Positions 13,587-20,338 of a stretch of DNA of 21,796 nt are shown here, one piece after another; position 1 is the first letter of the stretch; each line of letters begins with the position of its first letter. The notes beneath the pieces were generated by a model, which saw only the letters and a program-made list of their open reading frames with translations, was not told the origin of the DNA and made no database searches. The stretch is taken from positions 1 through 21,796 of IMG/VR virus record IMGVR_UViG_3300042330_000127; one strand, given 5' to 3'. This stretch comes from a virus. The position numbers were made by a program, and so were the translations under genes.

Positions 13587-14730
13587 ATTAGACTATTTTT
13601 TCTTATTCCTGTGCTTGTTTTATGCTTGGTTAAATACATTGTGCTGTATCGTAGTGGGTCAATGCAATGATTAAACGCATCAACTGGTATTCCTGCTTTT
13701 TTATCGTTCCAAATATAGTTAGATAATTCTTTTCGTAAATTGTGCGATGTTCGTGTTATCACTATTTGATAGTCTTGCATCTTTGTTATCCCTGCGCTCA
13801 CACTTCCTGCACCCTTTTCGCATGGTATTATATTCGTTCCTTTTCGTCTCAAATCGTCTATCAATCTAGGTTCAGCACTATCCGCAATGATTAACTCATT
13901 CGGCTTCGTGGCTTGTTTATTTGCCTCGAATATTTCGTTTGTACCCATGCCAACGGTTGAATAAAACTTTTCATCAGCGTAGATAATCTTTTTCTTTTCG
14001 TCAACCGCCACTTTGACTAAAGTTGTCGGGTCAACACTAAAGCCATAATCTTGACCGTAAACGTATGGCAAAGAATTATCGAACTCCCCATGTGTCCAGT
14101 TGGTGAAGATTGCGCCTTGTCGGTTTGCCCTTTCACCGCTTCCGTAAATTGTCCACCAATATTGGTTTGACTTTCTGCTTTCGATGTCCTCAATCTGCGC
14201 TTGGGTCAAATATGGATTGTCTTTGTAGGTGGTTATTAGCGGTGGATATTTTTCAATGTAAGGGTCAAGCCAATGTTCCAAACCTAAAGCAGGGTTATAA
14301 TCGCAAATAATTCTATGCCTTGTTCGTGGGAATAGTTGGTCGATTGTTTCTTGTGGGAACTGGTGCGCCTCGTTTATCCAAATGAAGTCACGGCTGCGTC
14401 CGTGTATCTTTGCAGGAGTGTCCGCACCGTAGTAGCTTATTATATTGCCGTGCAAATTATAATAGTGTTCGCTTTTGTTATGGTGCAAATCATTATACAC
14501 GCCACACTCAATTAGAACGTCTTTAAAGTCTTTCCAAGCCGTTGCACGTAAAGCAGTAAAGGTATCACGAACTATGTCTATATCAAGCCCTGTGTAATTC
14601 TCACATAGCCAAATGATGTAATAGATAACCGAGTAACTTTTCCCCGACCTTGTGCCACCTTGCAAAAGTGTTATCCGTTGCGACTTAACTTTTTTTTTAA
14701 AAAGCGAAAGTTTGGATTACTATTCTTCAT
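13583..14730 (-). CDS. terL: Terminase large subunit (TerL), needs a -1 frameshift or corrected A-run
   Basis: Packaging motor ATPase/nuclease. Counting from the TTG at 14663-14665, Walker A is GGTRSGKS (3-10), Walker B FIWINEA (94-100, catalytic Glu99), the coupling motif DYNP (122-125), and RNase-H-fold nuclease acidic residues are Asp205 (GQDYG), Asp261 (IADSAE) and Asp335 (HCIDPLRY). The frame has no ATG: upstream of Walker A it reads KKKVKSQRITL back to tandem stop codons. The ATG at 14728-14730, overlapping the small-terminase stop by 11 bases, reads MKNSNPNFRFLKKK and then, after nine A residues, leaves the frame and stops at 14671. A -1 shift on A-AAA-AAG, or one extra A, yields a normal N-terminus and 382 residues. 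The coordinates cover this joined gene; a TTG start at 14665 would leave Walker A only two residues from the N-terminus. Confidence 0.9.
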
Positions 14731-15028
14731 CTTCCTCGTTTAGCCATTCGGGTAAATTCTTCTTTGAAACAGAAACGTCCATTGTTTGCTTTGCTTTGCC
14801 GTATGCTCGGTCTAAAAGCACCTCCGCTGCCCTCACATCGCCTTTACTAGCTTTCGCCCTTAACGCCTTTAAAATCGCCTCACCTGCCGTTATGCCGTCC
14901 TTTTCTTCGCCAAGCACATCAGCCAATAGTTTATCCAATTCGGGTAGCTTTTTAGGTCTGCCGTTTGGGTTTCCGCTTTCGCCTTTTTTGAAAGGCTTTA
15001 GGTTTTCTTTGTTCGGGTTTTTATTCAT
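14720..15028 (-). CDS. terS: Terminase small subunit candidate (DUF5681-like, KGxSGNPxGRP motif)
   Basis: A 102-residue, highly charged protein. The N-terminus holds FKKGESGNPNGRPKKLPELDKLL (about 14-36), the KGxSGNPxGRP signature of DUF5681-type proteins, which often lie immediately before the large terminase gene and are taken as small terminase subunits. The middle is helical (TAGEAILKALRAKASKGDVRAAEVLLDRAYGKAKQ), a DNA-binding or oligomerisation helical bundle in that view. The C-terminus is acidic (LPEWLNEEDEE). The TAG stop codon is followed at once by an in-frame TAA. The start is ATG 15026-15028. The next gene's ATG overlaps its end by 11 bases. The signature is solid; the TerS role rests on context. 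Confidence 0.75.
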   Translation of the reverse strand: MNKNPNKENLKPFKKGESGNPNGRPKKLPELDKLLADVLGEEKDGITAGEAILKALRAKASKGDVRAAEVLLDRAYGKAKQTMDVSVSKKNLPEWLNEEDEE

Positions 15029-15030
15029 TG

Positions 15031-15831
15031 TTAATTCTCTGTTAATCCTTTAAATGCTTTTAGCGGATAAAACACCAATGAGTTTCTATAACCGCCCTCA
15101 AATGTAGGGATAATCGGTGTAACTCCATGCACATTTCTCCACGCTGGATAAACCAAAATAGAATTATCTTGTTGTCCTATTGTTGCATTGTAATCGGGTA
15201 TATGCAAATCACCTCCTTTTGAATTATGTTTCTTGCAAATAATAACATTTACTGCTCCAATTATGTTTTTAGTATCCCTATGGAATGGTGCTGAAATATT
15301 ATAGTTTGAAATTGAACTTGTAAATAAATTTCCAAACCTCCATTTTTGTGGCACATCTTTAAATAATTCAACTTGATGTTCATATTGTGTTGGTAATAAT
15401 TCTTTTATTAACTGCTCACTTTCCTTTGCAAGTAATAACATTGCTTTTATAAAAGTTTCTGATTTTTTATTTAAATGAACACTTGAAATTGATGGATATG
15501 GTCTTGACATATGAGGTTTTGGTGGAATACTTCCTATTATTGCACTTAATTGCTCAACTTCATTTTTGTATTTAAAGTTTCCAGTTTTTTCATCAATACC
15601 ATCTCCTGTTCTTCTTGTCAATAAAGTTTTTTTTACGTTTTTACTTCTAAATTCTGCATTTGCTAAGTCTGCCAACTTGCACATTTTTTCAGGCATTTTC
15701 GTAAGGTAAAAACCTATCGGTTCGCCATCTGCATAAAAGATACAATCTTCAGTAACATTAGGCTCAATATATTCACACGCTTCTCCAATTTTACGATTAT
15801 GCTTTACTTCAATTAAATCTATACGTTTCAT
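15031..15831 (-). CDS. 2-oxoglutarate/Fe(II) oxygenase, TET/JBP-like (putative DNA base hydroxylase)
   Basis: A 266-residue protein. The C-terminal 90 residues form a double-stranded beta-helix oxygenase pattern: HRDTKN (184-189) with Fe ligands His184 and Asp186, KGGDLHIPD (205-213), a DNSILVYPAWRNVHGVTPI segment (222-240) with the third ligand His235, and Arg249 in YRNSLVFY as 2-oxoglutarate anchor. The HRDxxN form followed by KGGxLxxP is close to TET/JBP enzymes, which oxidise the methyl group of 5-methylcytosine or thymine in DNA. Prolyl-hydroxylase-like families also use HxD...H...R, so the substrate is uncertain. The N-terminal 160 residues are unassigned. It forms a unit with the FkbM methyltransferase (3-base gap) and the ParB-like gene, and the DNA here looks more AT-rich than the flanking genes, suggesting acquisition. 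Confidence 0.65.
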   Translation of the reverse strand: MKRIDLIEVKHNRKIGEACEYIEPNVTEDCIFYADGEPIGFYLTKMPEKMCKLADLANAEFRSKNVKKTLLTRRTGDGIDEKTGNFKYKNEVEQLSAIIGSIPPKPHMSRPYPSISSVHLNKKSETFIKAMLLLAKESEQLIKELLPTQYEHQVELFKDVPQKWRFGNLFTSSISNYNISAPFHRDTKNIIGAVNVIICKKHNSKGGDLHIPDYNATIGQQDNSILVYPAWRNVHGVTPIIPTFEGGYRNSLVFYPLKAFKGLTEN

Positions 15832-15834
15832 ATA

Positions 15835-16533
15835 TTATTTATTAAATGCGAAAACATTTGTACAAGCTGGAAACCAACTTTTTTGCCAAACATCATAATC
15901 ACGTGTTTTGAATTTTGCTGTATTTCCAATATCTTTCAAATCGTTGTATTGCTTTTGTTGTTTTTCAATAATTTTCCAAAATCTCGGCAAACTATCATCA
16001 ATATCGAAACTCCATTCATAAACTAATTTTTTAAATACTTTTTTTGTATTTTCTAAAATCAACATTTCAGCTCCTTCAATATCCATTTTGCAACAATCAA
16101 ATTTTTTAGCTTCATCTTCAAAATTTAAACAAGGAACTTTTATTCCTTTGTTATTCCATTTCTTCACTATTGAATTTCTCCAAACATTGCCGTTGTTGCC
16201 AATAAATAAAATGATTTCTTTAGTGTCATTATGGACTAATGCAGCTTGTTTCACTTCTGCAGTAAATCCATTTAGTTCTAAATTCTTTTTAATCATTTCG
16301 CAATTAAAAGGGTCTGGTTCATAAACTGTAACCTTTGCACCTTTTGAACAAGCTAATAAAGTAAATGCCCCTACATTGCCACCGCAATCCATCCAAGTTT
16401 CACCTGCTTGAATTGTCATTGATTTCTTTAAATAAACTTCATTACCTAAAACTTCATCAAATGTTTTTTTATCTGACATCCCATCTCTGTAATAAAATTT
16501 AATTCCTTTGATTTCTCCTTTGTTTAATTTCAT
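15835..16533 (-). CDS. FkbM-family SAM-dependent methyltransferase
   Basis: A 232-residue class I methyltransferase. Motif I is WMDCGGNVGAF (47-57) for the SAM glycine loop; the acidic end of strand 2 is VYEPDP (70-75, Glu72 for the ribose). KMDIEGAE (149-156), the FkbM family hallmark, supplies further active-site residues. FkbM proteins methylate hydroxyl groups of sugars or small molecules; in phages their substrates are mostly unknown. The start is ATG 16531-16533, overlapping the ParB-like gene by 4 bases, and the oxygenase gene follows after 3 bases, so the three are likely one translational unit. The gene is AT-rich, with long T and A runs. Joint action with the oxygenase on modified DNA or on a glycan is possible and unproven. 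Confidence 0.87.
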   Translation of the reverse strand: MKLNKGEIKGIKFYYRDGMSDKKTFDEVLGNEVYLKKSMTIQAGETWMDCGGNVGAFTLLACSKGAKVTVYEPDPFNCEMIKKNLELNGFTAEVKQAALVHNDTKEIILFIGNNGNVWRNSIVKKWNNKGIKVPCLNFEDEAKKFDCCKMDIEGAEMLILENTKKVFKKLVYEWSFDIDDSLPRFWKIIEKQQKQYNDLKDIGNTAKFKTRDYDVWQKSWFPACTNVFAFNK

Positions 16534-17102
16534 ATCTTATTTTTTTCTTCTTTAAGATATTCCATTATCATTCCACCAACATAACCGCCTTTGTCTCTCC
16601 AAAACTTTACAAGTGCATAAGCCTCTTCATAGTGTTCTGCTTCAAATTCAATCTGTATAGCTTTCTTAACACCATCAGTCATTTCTTCAAGTTGCTTTGA
16701 AACATCTTCATCATCAAGAATAGAATAATCAACTGCTGGTGAAAAAGTTGGAACATCTAATCCCCAATCCCCTAACTCCTCAGCATCCCATTCGTTTGCT
16801 AACATCTCCCAATCCCATTCACCACCGCTAGTATTATCTTTGATAAGAAATTCACGTTGCTGTTCTTCGGTTAGTTTGTCAGCAACAATAACTGGTATCT
16901 CTTTCAATCCTGCTTCTACACAAGCTTTGTAGCGCATATTGCCACCAAGTATAATCATATCAGCGTTAACCACTATCGGACGAATGTCAAGCATTTCGGG
17001 GAAGTCTTTTATTGACTGCACCAACTTTTTAAACTTGTCATCTTTAATTAATCTTGGATTGTTTGGATTTAGTTTGATTTTGCTAGTTGCTATTTTCTTC
17101 AT
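16530..17102 (-). CDS. ParB/sulfiredoxin-domain protein (ParB-like nuclease type)
   Basis: A 190-residue protein. Residues 1-80 hold the ParB/Srx N-terminal domain: IKLNPNNPRLIK (9-20), a helix (22-35), IRPIVVN (40-46), ILGGNMRYKACVEAG (51-65), in which GGNMRY matches the GxxR box, and IPVIVAD (69-75). The C-terminal part is acidic with EWDWEMLANEWD (94-105), a stretch often following this domain in phage proteins, and a long amphipathic end. It lacks a visible ParB helix-turn-helix, so a centromere-binding role is unlikely. Phage versions commonly lie beside terminase or DNA-modification genes and may be nucleases, CTPases or modification factors. It is translationally coupled to the FkbM gene. 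Confidence 0.82.
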   Translation of the reverse strand: MKKIATSKIKLNPNNPRLIKDDKFKKLVQSIKDFPEMLDIRPIVVNADMIILGGNMRYKACVEAGLKEIPVIVADKLTEEQQREFLIKDNTSGGEWDWEMLANEWDAEELGDWGLDVPTFSPAVDYSILDDEDVSKQLEEMTDGVKKAIQIEFEAEHYEEAYALVKFWRDKGGYVGGMIMEYLKEEKNKI

Positions 17103-17114
17103 CGCTTTTGTTTT

Positions 17115-17588
17115 TTATTTTTTATCTATCTGTTCTAATTTCCTTTGTGCCCATGCAACGCCCTCATCACCACCCCACGCATCCCACATTAAACCACCGC
17201 ATCCATCTTTGTAAGGTACTTTGCTGTTTTGCCTATGCCGTTCAAATGATGCCATTCGTGCTATCGTATCTCGGCTAATTGGTTCTCTGTTCGCCAGTTG
17301 GTTTGCTCTTGCCCATCCAACTAAAGTTCCGCATCCTTTCGGGTTGCCACTTTCATCCCTATACTTCAATGCACGTTTAGCGTTCTCGGTTGCGGCTTTC
17401 GGGTAATCGTTGTACGTTTCAGCGTTTAAGATTTCTTTCTGCGCTTTTAAATCATTTGCATGGCTGTACAAACAAAGTCGGTATCTTTGCGCTTCGTCTT
17501 TGTATTCATTAACCATAACATCATCACTCATGCAACGCTGAATGAAATCGTCTTTGCTTTCGTTGGTTTTTGGTTTAGGTATTGGCAT
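17115..17588 (-). CDS. Conserved phage protein with capsid-protease-associated motifs, 157 aa
   Basis: A 157-residue protein. The N-terminus, MPIPKPKTNESKDDFIQRCM, is the short PIPKPxxxExxxxFixRC element that in my experience recurs in Bacteroidota phage proteins, frequently at the ends of prohead proteases or portal-linked proteins. The middle (about 58-105) contains YPKAATENAKRALKYRDE and the CGTLVGWARANQLANRE stretch. The C-terminal region includes RMASFERHRQN (106-116) and MWDAWGGDEGVAWAQRK (134-150). The latter is a conserved domain found at the end of many phage structural or protease-like proteins and has no known function. Here it occurs on its own, in the accessory block and not in the capsid block. 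The start at 17586-17588 is supported by TATTTTTG four bases before it. Confidence 0.65.
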   Translation of the reverse strand: MPIPKPKTNESKDDFIQRCMSDDVMVNEYKDEAQRYRLCLYSHANDLKAQKEILNAETYNDYPKAATENAKRALKYRDESGNPKGCGTLVGWARANQLANREPISRDTIARMASFERHRQNSKVPYKDGCGGLMWDAWGGDEGVAWAQRKLEQIDKK

Positions 17589-17600
17589 GGGTCAAAAATA
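17589..17600 (-). promoter_or_regulatory. TATTTTTG-N4-ATG start element
   Basis: TATTTTTG at 17593-17600 (minus strand) ends four bases before the ATG at 17586-17588. It fits the Bacteroidota -7 box. The -33 region lacks an obvious TTG. The 81-base gap upstream of this start also contains a hairpin, so a new transcript (conserved phage protein, ParB-like, FkbM, oxygenase, terminase) could begin here. Confidence 0.5.
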
Positions 17601-17638
17601 GTAATTAATTTTATTTCTGTTAGCTTAATCATTCATTA

Positions 17639-17654
17639 ACCGCAAAAGTGCGGT
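17639..17654 (-). terminator. Hairpin without U-run between DNA-metabolism and accessory blocks
   Basis: ACCGCA and TGCGGT form a 6-bp stem with a 4-base loop in the 81-base gap after the small acidic gene. The bases after it on the minus strand (TAATGAATG) are not a U-run, so intrinsic termination is doubtful. It may mark an attenuator or a protein-binding site. It lies upstream of a candidate start element at 17589-17600. Confidence 0.35.
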
Positions 17655-17669
17655 GTATTGCACATTATG

Positions 17670-17909
17670 TCATTCTTCTTCGGGTTCAGATACTTCTTCT
17701 TGTTCTAATTCACTAATAAAGTCCATTTCATAAACTTGGATCAGTTTCACCCCATCTTCTATTTCGTCAAAGGTCAATAGCTGTGGCAATTTCAAATCTC
17801 GTATTTTTCTGAGCGCATCTTTGTACGTTGGTGCATACACCACAATGTTAGTGCCTTCAAAGTTTTTATAATCTAATACTTGAAAAGTCCATTGATATAG
17901 CTGGTCCAT
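17670..17909 (-). CDS. Small acidic hypothetical protein, 79 aa
   Basis: A 79-residue protein beginning MDQLYQWTFQVLDYKNFEG. A short strand-helix-strand core (about 5-60) is followed by a strongly acidic tail (ISELEQEEVSEPEEE). It has no membrane segment or Cys and no recognised motif. Its start codon overlaps the exonuclease stop codon by one base, so it is probably co-translated with that gene. The acidic tail might bind a DNA-binding partner, which is speculation. Confidence 0.6.
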   Translation of the reverse strand: MDQLYQWTFQVLDYKNFEGTNIVVYAPTYKDALRKIRDLKLPQLLTFDEIEDGVKLIQVYEMDFISELEQEEVSEPEEE

Positions 17910-18859
17910 TATTTATCATTTATCGATTTGAACATAATGTTTTCGAGCATCCGAATGTAACTACGGTTGGATATTTTATAAAACTTGCGGCACGAATTAC
18001 ATTTCATGTGGCGTTTGATGTAACCCATTGCCGTTGCATCGGTGTGAGATAGTTGCACGTTGTCACTCGCACATTCTGGACAATGCCACTTTTCACCGCC
18101 TTTCAAAACTGCCATGTTCGTGTTGTGGTAAATGTACGGTGACATAACCATATAAACATCCTCTAAAACTGCCACATCTTGAACACAATATTCAACCATC
18201 TTTTTTAGTGAAGCCTTATTTTTATGTTCGCAAATGTCAATCCACAACTTCATGCCCTCATGGTCAAGTTTGCGCCCTACATTCAACACCTTACCGAGAT
18301 AGTCAAGTTTATTACTAGCGAAGCGAAAGTATTGGCGTGACTTCTTTAGCGTGTCAAGTGTGCGATAAATAGGAAACATTAAATTGCCAGTTAATATTGC
18401 CCTTGTGCGAAGTTCTTTGATGTCAAATTTATCACCGTTGTGCGCCACTATCTCATCAGCGTGTTTAATTACTTGGATAAAGTCTTTTACTAGCTTGGTA
18501 TCATCTTGGTTTTCATCCCACTTTAGAACGTGAACTTTGTCTTCATACTGCCATTTGTAGGCTATGCAGATAATTTTCTTTTGCCTTAAAATGTTATCGG
18601 GATTAATGTTGACTTTCCAAAATTGAAATGTAGGCACAATGTAATAACTTGTTTCGATGTCAAAGAACAGCCTTTTGATTTCGCTATTTTGTTTTTTAAG
18701 GTTTGCCTTATTTATAAACCTGCTGACCTCTCTTCTAAAACTTTCTGGTTTAACGTCTATCTTAAACTTTTTGAAAATCTCATCCGCAATTTGAGTAATG
18801 TTTTGAGTGCTTTCATACCTTACTCGAATATACTCTTGGATTTCTTTAGTTAGAACCAT
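17909..18859 (-). CDS. DnaQ/RNase-H-fold 3'-5' exonuclease with HTH-like N-terminus and zinc ribbon
   Basis: A 316-residue protein with three parts. Residues 1-55 look like a helix-turn-helix (ITQIADEIFKKFKIDVKPESFRREVSRF). Residues 62-240 are a DEDD exonuclease: FFDIET (65-70, Asp67/Glu69), VAHNGDKFD (138-146, with Asp143 or Asp146), and MVEYCVQDVAVLEDVY (221-236, Tyr224 and Asp228 as in DEDDy enzymes). This resembles the exonuclease domain of family B polymerases and the RNase_H_2 group, without a polymerase. Residues 257-295 hold Cys260-x2-Cys263 and Cys287-x2-Cys290, a zinc ribbon. The likely role is DNA end or flap processing in phage replication or recombination. It lies in the replication block, 42 bases after the VRR-NUC gene. 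Confidence 0.82.
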   Translation of the reverse strand: MVLTKEIQEYIRVRYESTQNITQIADEIFKKFKIDVKPESFRREVSRFINKANLKKQNSEIKRLFFDIETSYYIVPTFQFWKVNINPDNILRQKKIICIAYKWQYEDKVHVLKWDENQDDTKLVKDFIQVIKHADEIVAHNGDKFDIKELRTRAILTGNLMFPIYRTLDTLKKSRQYFRFASNKLDYLGKVLNVGRKLDHEGMKLWIDICEHKNKASLKKMVEYCVQDVAVLEDVYMVMSPYIYHNTNMAVLKGGEKWHCPECASDNVQLSHTDATAMGYIKRHMKCNSCRKFYKISNRSYIRMLENIMFKSINDK

Positions 18860-18883
18860 TGGCTGTTTATTTAATTGTGGCGA

Positions 18884-18896
18884 AATTACCGTAATT
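18884..18896. repeat. 13-bp palindrome AATTAC-C-GTAATT upstream of exonuclease gene
   Basis: A perfect 6-bp inverted repeat with one central base lies in the 42-base gap between the VRR-NUC stop codon and the exonuclease start codon, 24 bases upstream of the latter. This is one of few gaps in the replication block. The size and symmetry are typical of operator sites, but AT-rich sequence makes chance occurrence fairly likely. Confidence 0.3.
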
Positions 18897-18901
18897 AATT
18901 C

Positions 18902-19138
18902 TCATAATGCTTTATTTACGTATGCTTTAAATCCTAAATCATTTAACTGCTTTAGTCGGTACTCCTGTAAAGGTTTCAAAGTATCTGTCTTTTCTTTGCA
19001 CTCAATGAAGATAGCTTCACCGTCTTTCAAACATAATAAATCTGGGATGCCGTTTTTTGATGTCCTAATTAAATTAATCACAAAGTAACCTTTTGCCTCC
19101 ATTTCTTTTATGACTTTGGTTTGTTGTTTACTTGCCAT
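18902..19138 (-). CDS. VRR-NUC domain nuclease
   Basis: A 78-residue stand-alone PD-(D/E)xK nuclease of the VRR-NUC type. The active-site residues are visible: Glu12 in the first helix, GIPDLLCLKDG (30-40) with Asp33, and IECKEK (45-50) with Glu46 and Lys48. The segment KPLQEYRLKQLNDLGFKAY follows and ends the fold. Phage VRR-NUC proteins are thought to cut branched or junction DNA and are often encoded beside SNF2-type helicases, as here (31-base overlap with the helicase gene). The length is normal for the minimal domain. A role in recombination or genome resolution is inferred from the family. Confidence 0.87.
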   Translation of the reverse strand: MASKQQTKVIKEMEAKGYFVINLIRTSKNGIPDLLCLKDGEAIFIECKEKTDTLKPLQEYRLKQLNDLGFKAYVNKAL

Positions 19139-20337
19139 TTCTTAAATGTTTGCAGGACAAAGTCCTTTTTTTTAGCTACTGCTTTATAAATCTGCCATTC
19201 AATTCCATCTTTAGCAAACACCCAAAATATATCACTTTGCTTTCGGTTTATAGTTGTCATTCTGTCCCTCGATTGCCAGTAGCTAATCGCACTAAAATCA
19301 ATATTGTAATAAACTAAAGCCTCCGCACTTGACAAATTAATGCCTTCACGTCCACTTATTATTTGCAAAACTATGGTTTTATTTGAATAATTGAACTCCT
19401 CGATATTGTCGGTAACGTCAAAGTGCTTCTTGATAGCGTCCAATTCAGCAATAAACTTGTAGAAAATAGCTATTTTTTTACCTGCAAACCTTTGTTTTAT
19501 TGCCACTGCTTTGCTGTCGTCAAAGTCTATTCGATTGCCGTCCTCAAACTTCACCGTTCCGCTATACATTTGATGAACCTTTTGCATTAACTTGACCGAT
19601 GTGTCAGCTAAAACTACTCCACTTTTACCATCAATAATCAAATCCTTACTTAGTCGGTCAATAATAGCATAGGTTGACGGCTTCATTTCTACGGTCATGA
19701 AGTGTTCGTTTATTTCGCTCACAAATCCTGCTTCCTTTTGCGTATAGGTCAACATTATAGGGTCGATGTACTTTATAACCTTATCGTAGTTAACCACGCT
19801 ATAATCGTTTGACGTGCCGTATGAAGTGTATTTTAGTTTTATAGTGCCGAAGTCATTATGCCATTTGTAGAAATTCGGATAGTTTCTAAACGGTGAATAT
19901 TTTGAAACAAATAGCTGGTGGAAGATTTGAGCGTTGCTTTCGGGTAGTAGCGTTCCTGTCATTAAAATAACCTTGCAACCGTTTGCACATATTCGCTTCG
20001 CTTGTTTTGTTCTGATGCTAGGTTTCGGGAACGCTGCCAAACTATGGCTTTCGTCAAAGATTACTAGTTCGTAATTCGATTTATGTTTATGAAGTTGCTC
20101 GTAGTTAATTATCGTAATCGGATACGTGTAACCTGCTGTGGCGTAGTCTTTCTCTATACTGCTTATTGCTTTTAGCTTAGTGACAAATAAAACATTTGAG
20201 TAGTTACTGCCTATTGATAATGCGATGTGACTTTTGCCCAACCTAACCATATAATTAAGTATTAACAAGCCTTTAGCCTTTAATATTTCACCACCTTTAG
20301 CAACGGCTTCGGATTGGTATTCTCTTAGTTGGAACAT
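19108..20337 (-). CDS. SNF2-like SF2 helicase/ATPase, compact
   Basis: A 409-residue superfamily 2 ATPase. The Q-type N-terminus is LREYQSEAV (4-12). Walker A is atypical: NYMVRLGKSH (28-37). The DESH box is at 95-98 (VIFDESHS). Motif III is LMTGTLLP (125-132). Motif V is SGREGINLSSA (328-338), and motif VI YWQSRDRMTTINRKQ (353-367) matches the QxxxRxxRxxQ type of SNF2 enzymes. It is much shorter than cellular SNF2 proteins, as is common for phage versions. It would use ATP to translocate on double-stranded DNA, probably with the VRR-NUC nuclease encoded next to it. The start ATG (20335-20337) follows the stop codon of the primase/helicase gene after one base. Confidence 0.87.
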   Translation of the reverse strand: MFQLREYQSEAVAKGGEILKAKGLLILNYMVRLGKSHIALSIGSNYSNVLFVTKLKAISSIEKDYATAGYTYPITIINYEQLHKHKSNYELVIFDESHSLAAFPKPSIRTKQAKRICANGCKVILMTGTLLPESNAQIFHQLFVSKYSPFRNYPNFYKWHNDFGTIKLKYTSYGTSNDYSVVNYDKVIKYIDPIMLTYTQKEAGFVSEINEHFMTVEMKPSTYAIIDRLSKDLIIDGKSGVVLADTSVKLMQKVHQMYSGTVKFEDGNRIDFDDSKAVAIKQRFAGKKIAIFYKFIAELDAIKKHFDVTDNIEEFNYSNKTIVLQIISGREGINLSSAEALVYYNIDFSAISYWQSRDRMTTINRKQSDIFWVFAKDGIEWQIYKAVAKKKDFVLQTFKKWQVNNKPKS

Positions 20338-20338
20338 A

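Noticed and set aside
14663-14665. TTG as the natural start of the large terminase
   Set aside because: It would leave Walker A at residue 3, while the bases before it encode a normal terminase N-terminus reachable from the ATG at 14730 by a -1 shift.
16939-17278. Hydrophobic plus-strand frames opposite the ParB-like gene that resemble membrane proteins
   Set aside because: They arise from AT-rich antisense sequence of a clear ParB/Srx gene and have no independent support.
17646-17654. AAGTGCGGT, identical to the Haemophilus DNA uptake core
   Set aside because: Only one copy is present, as part of a hairpin, and everything else indicates a Bacteroidota host. A single 9-mer match is coincidence.
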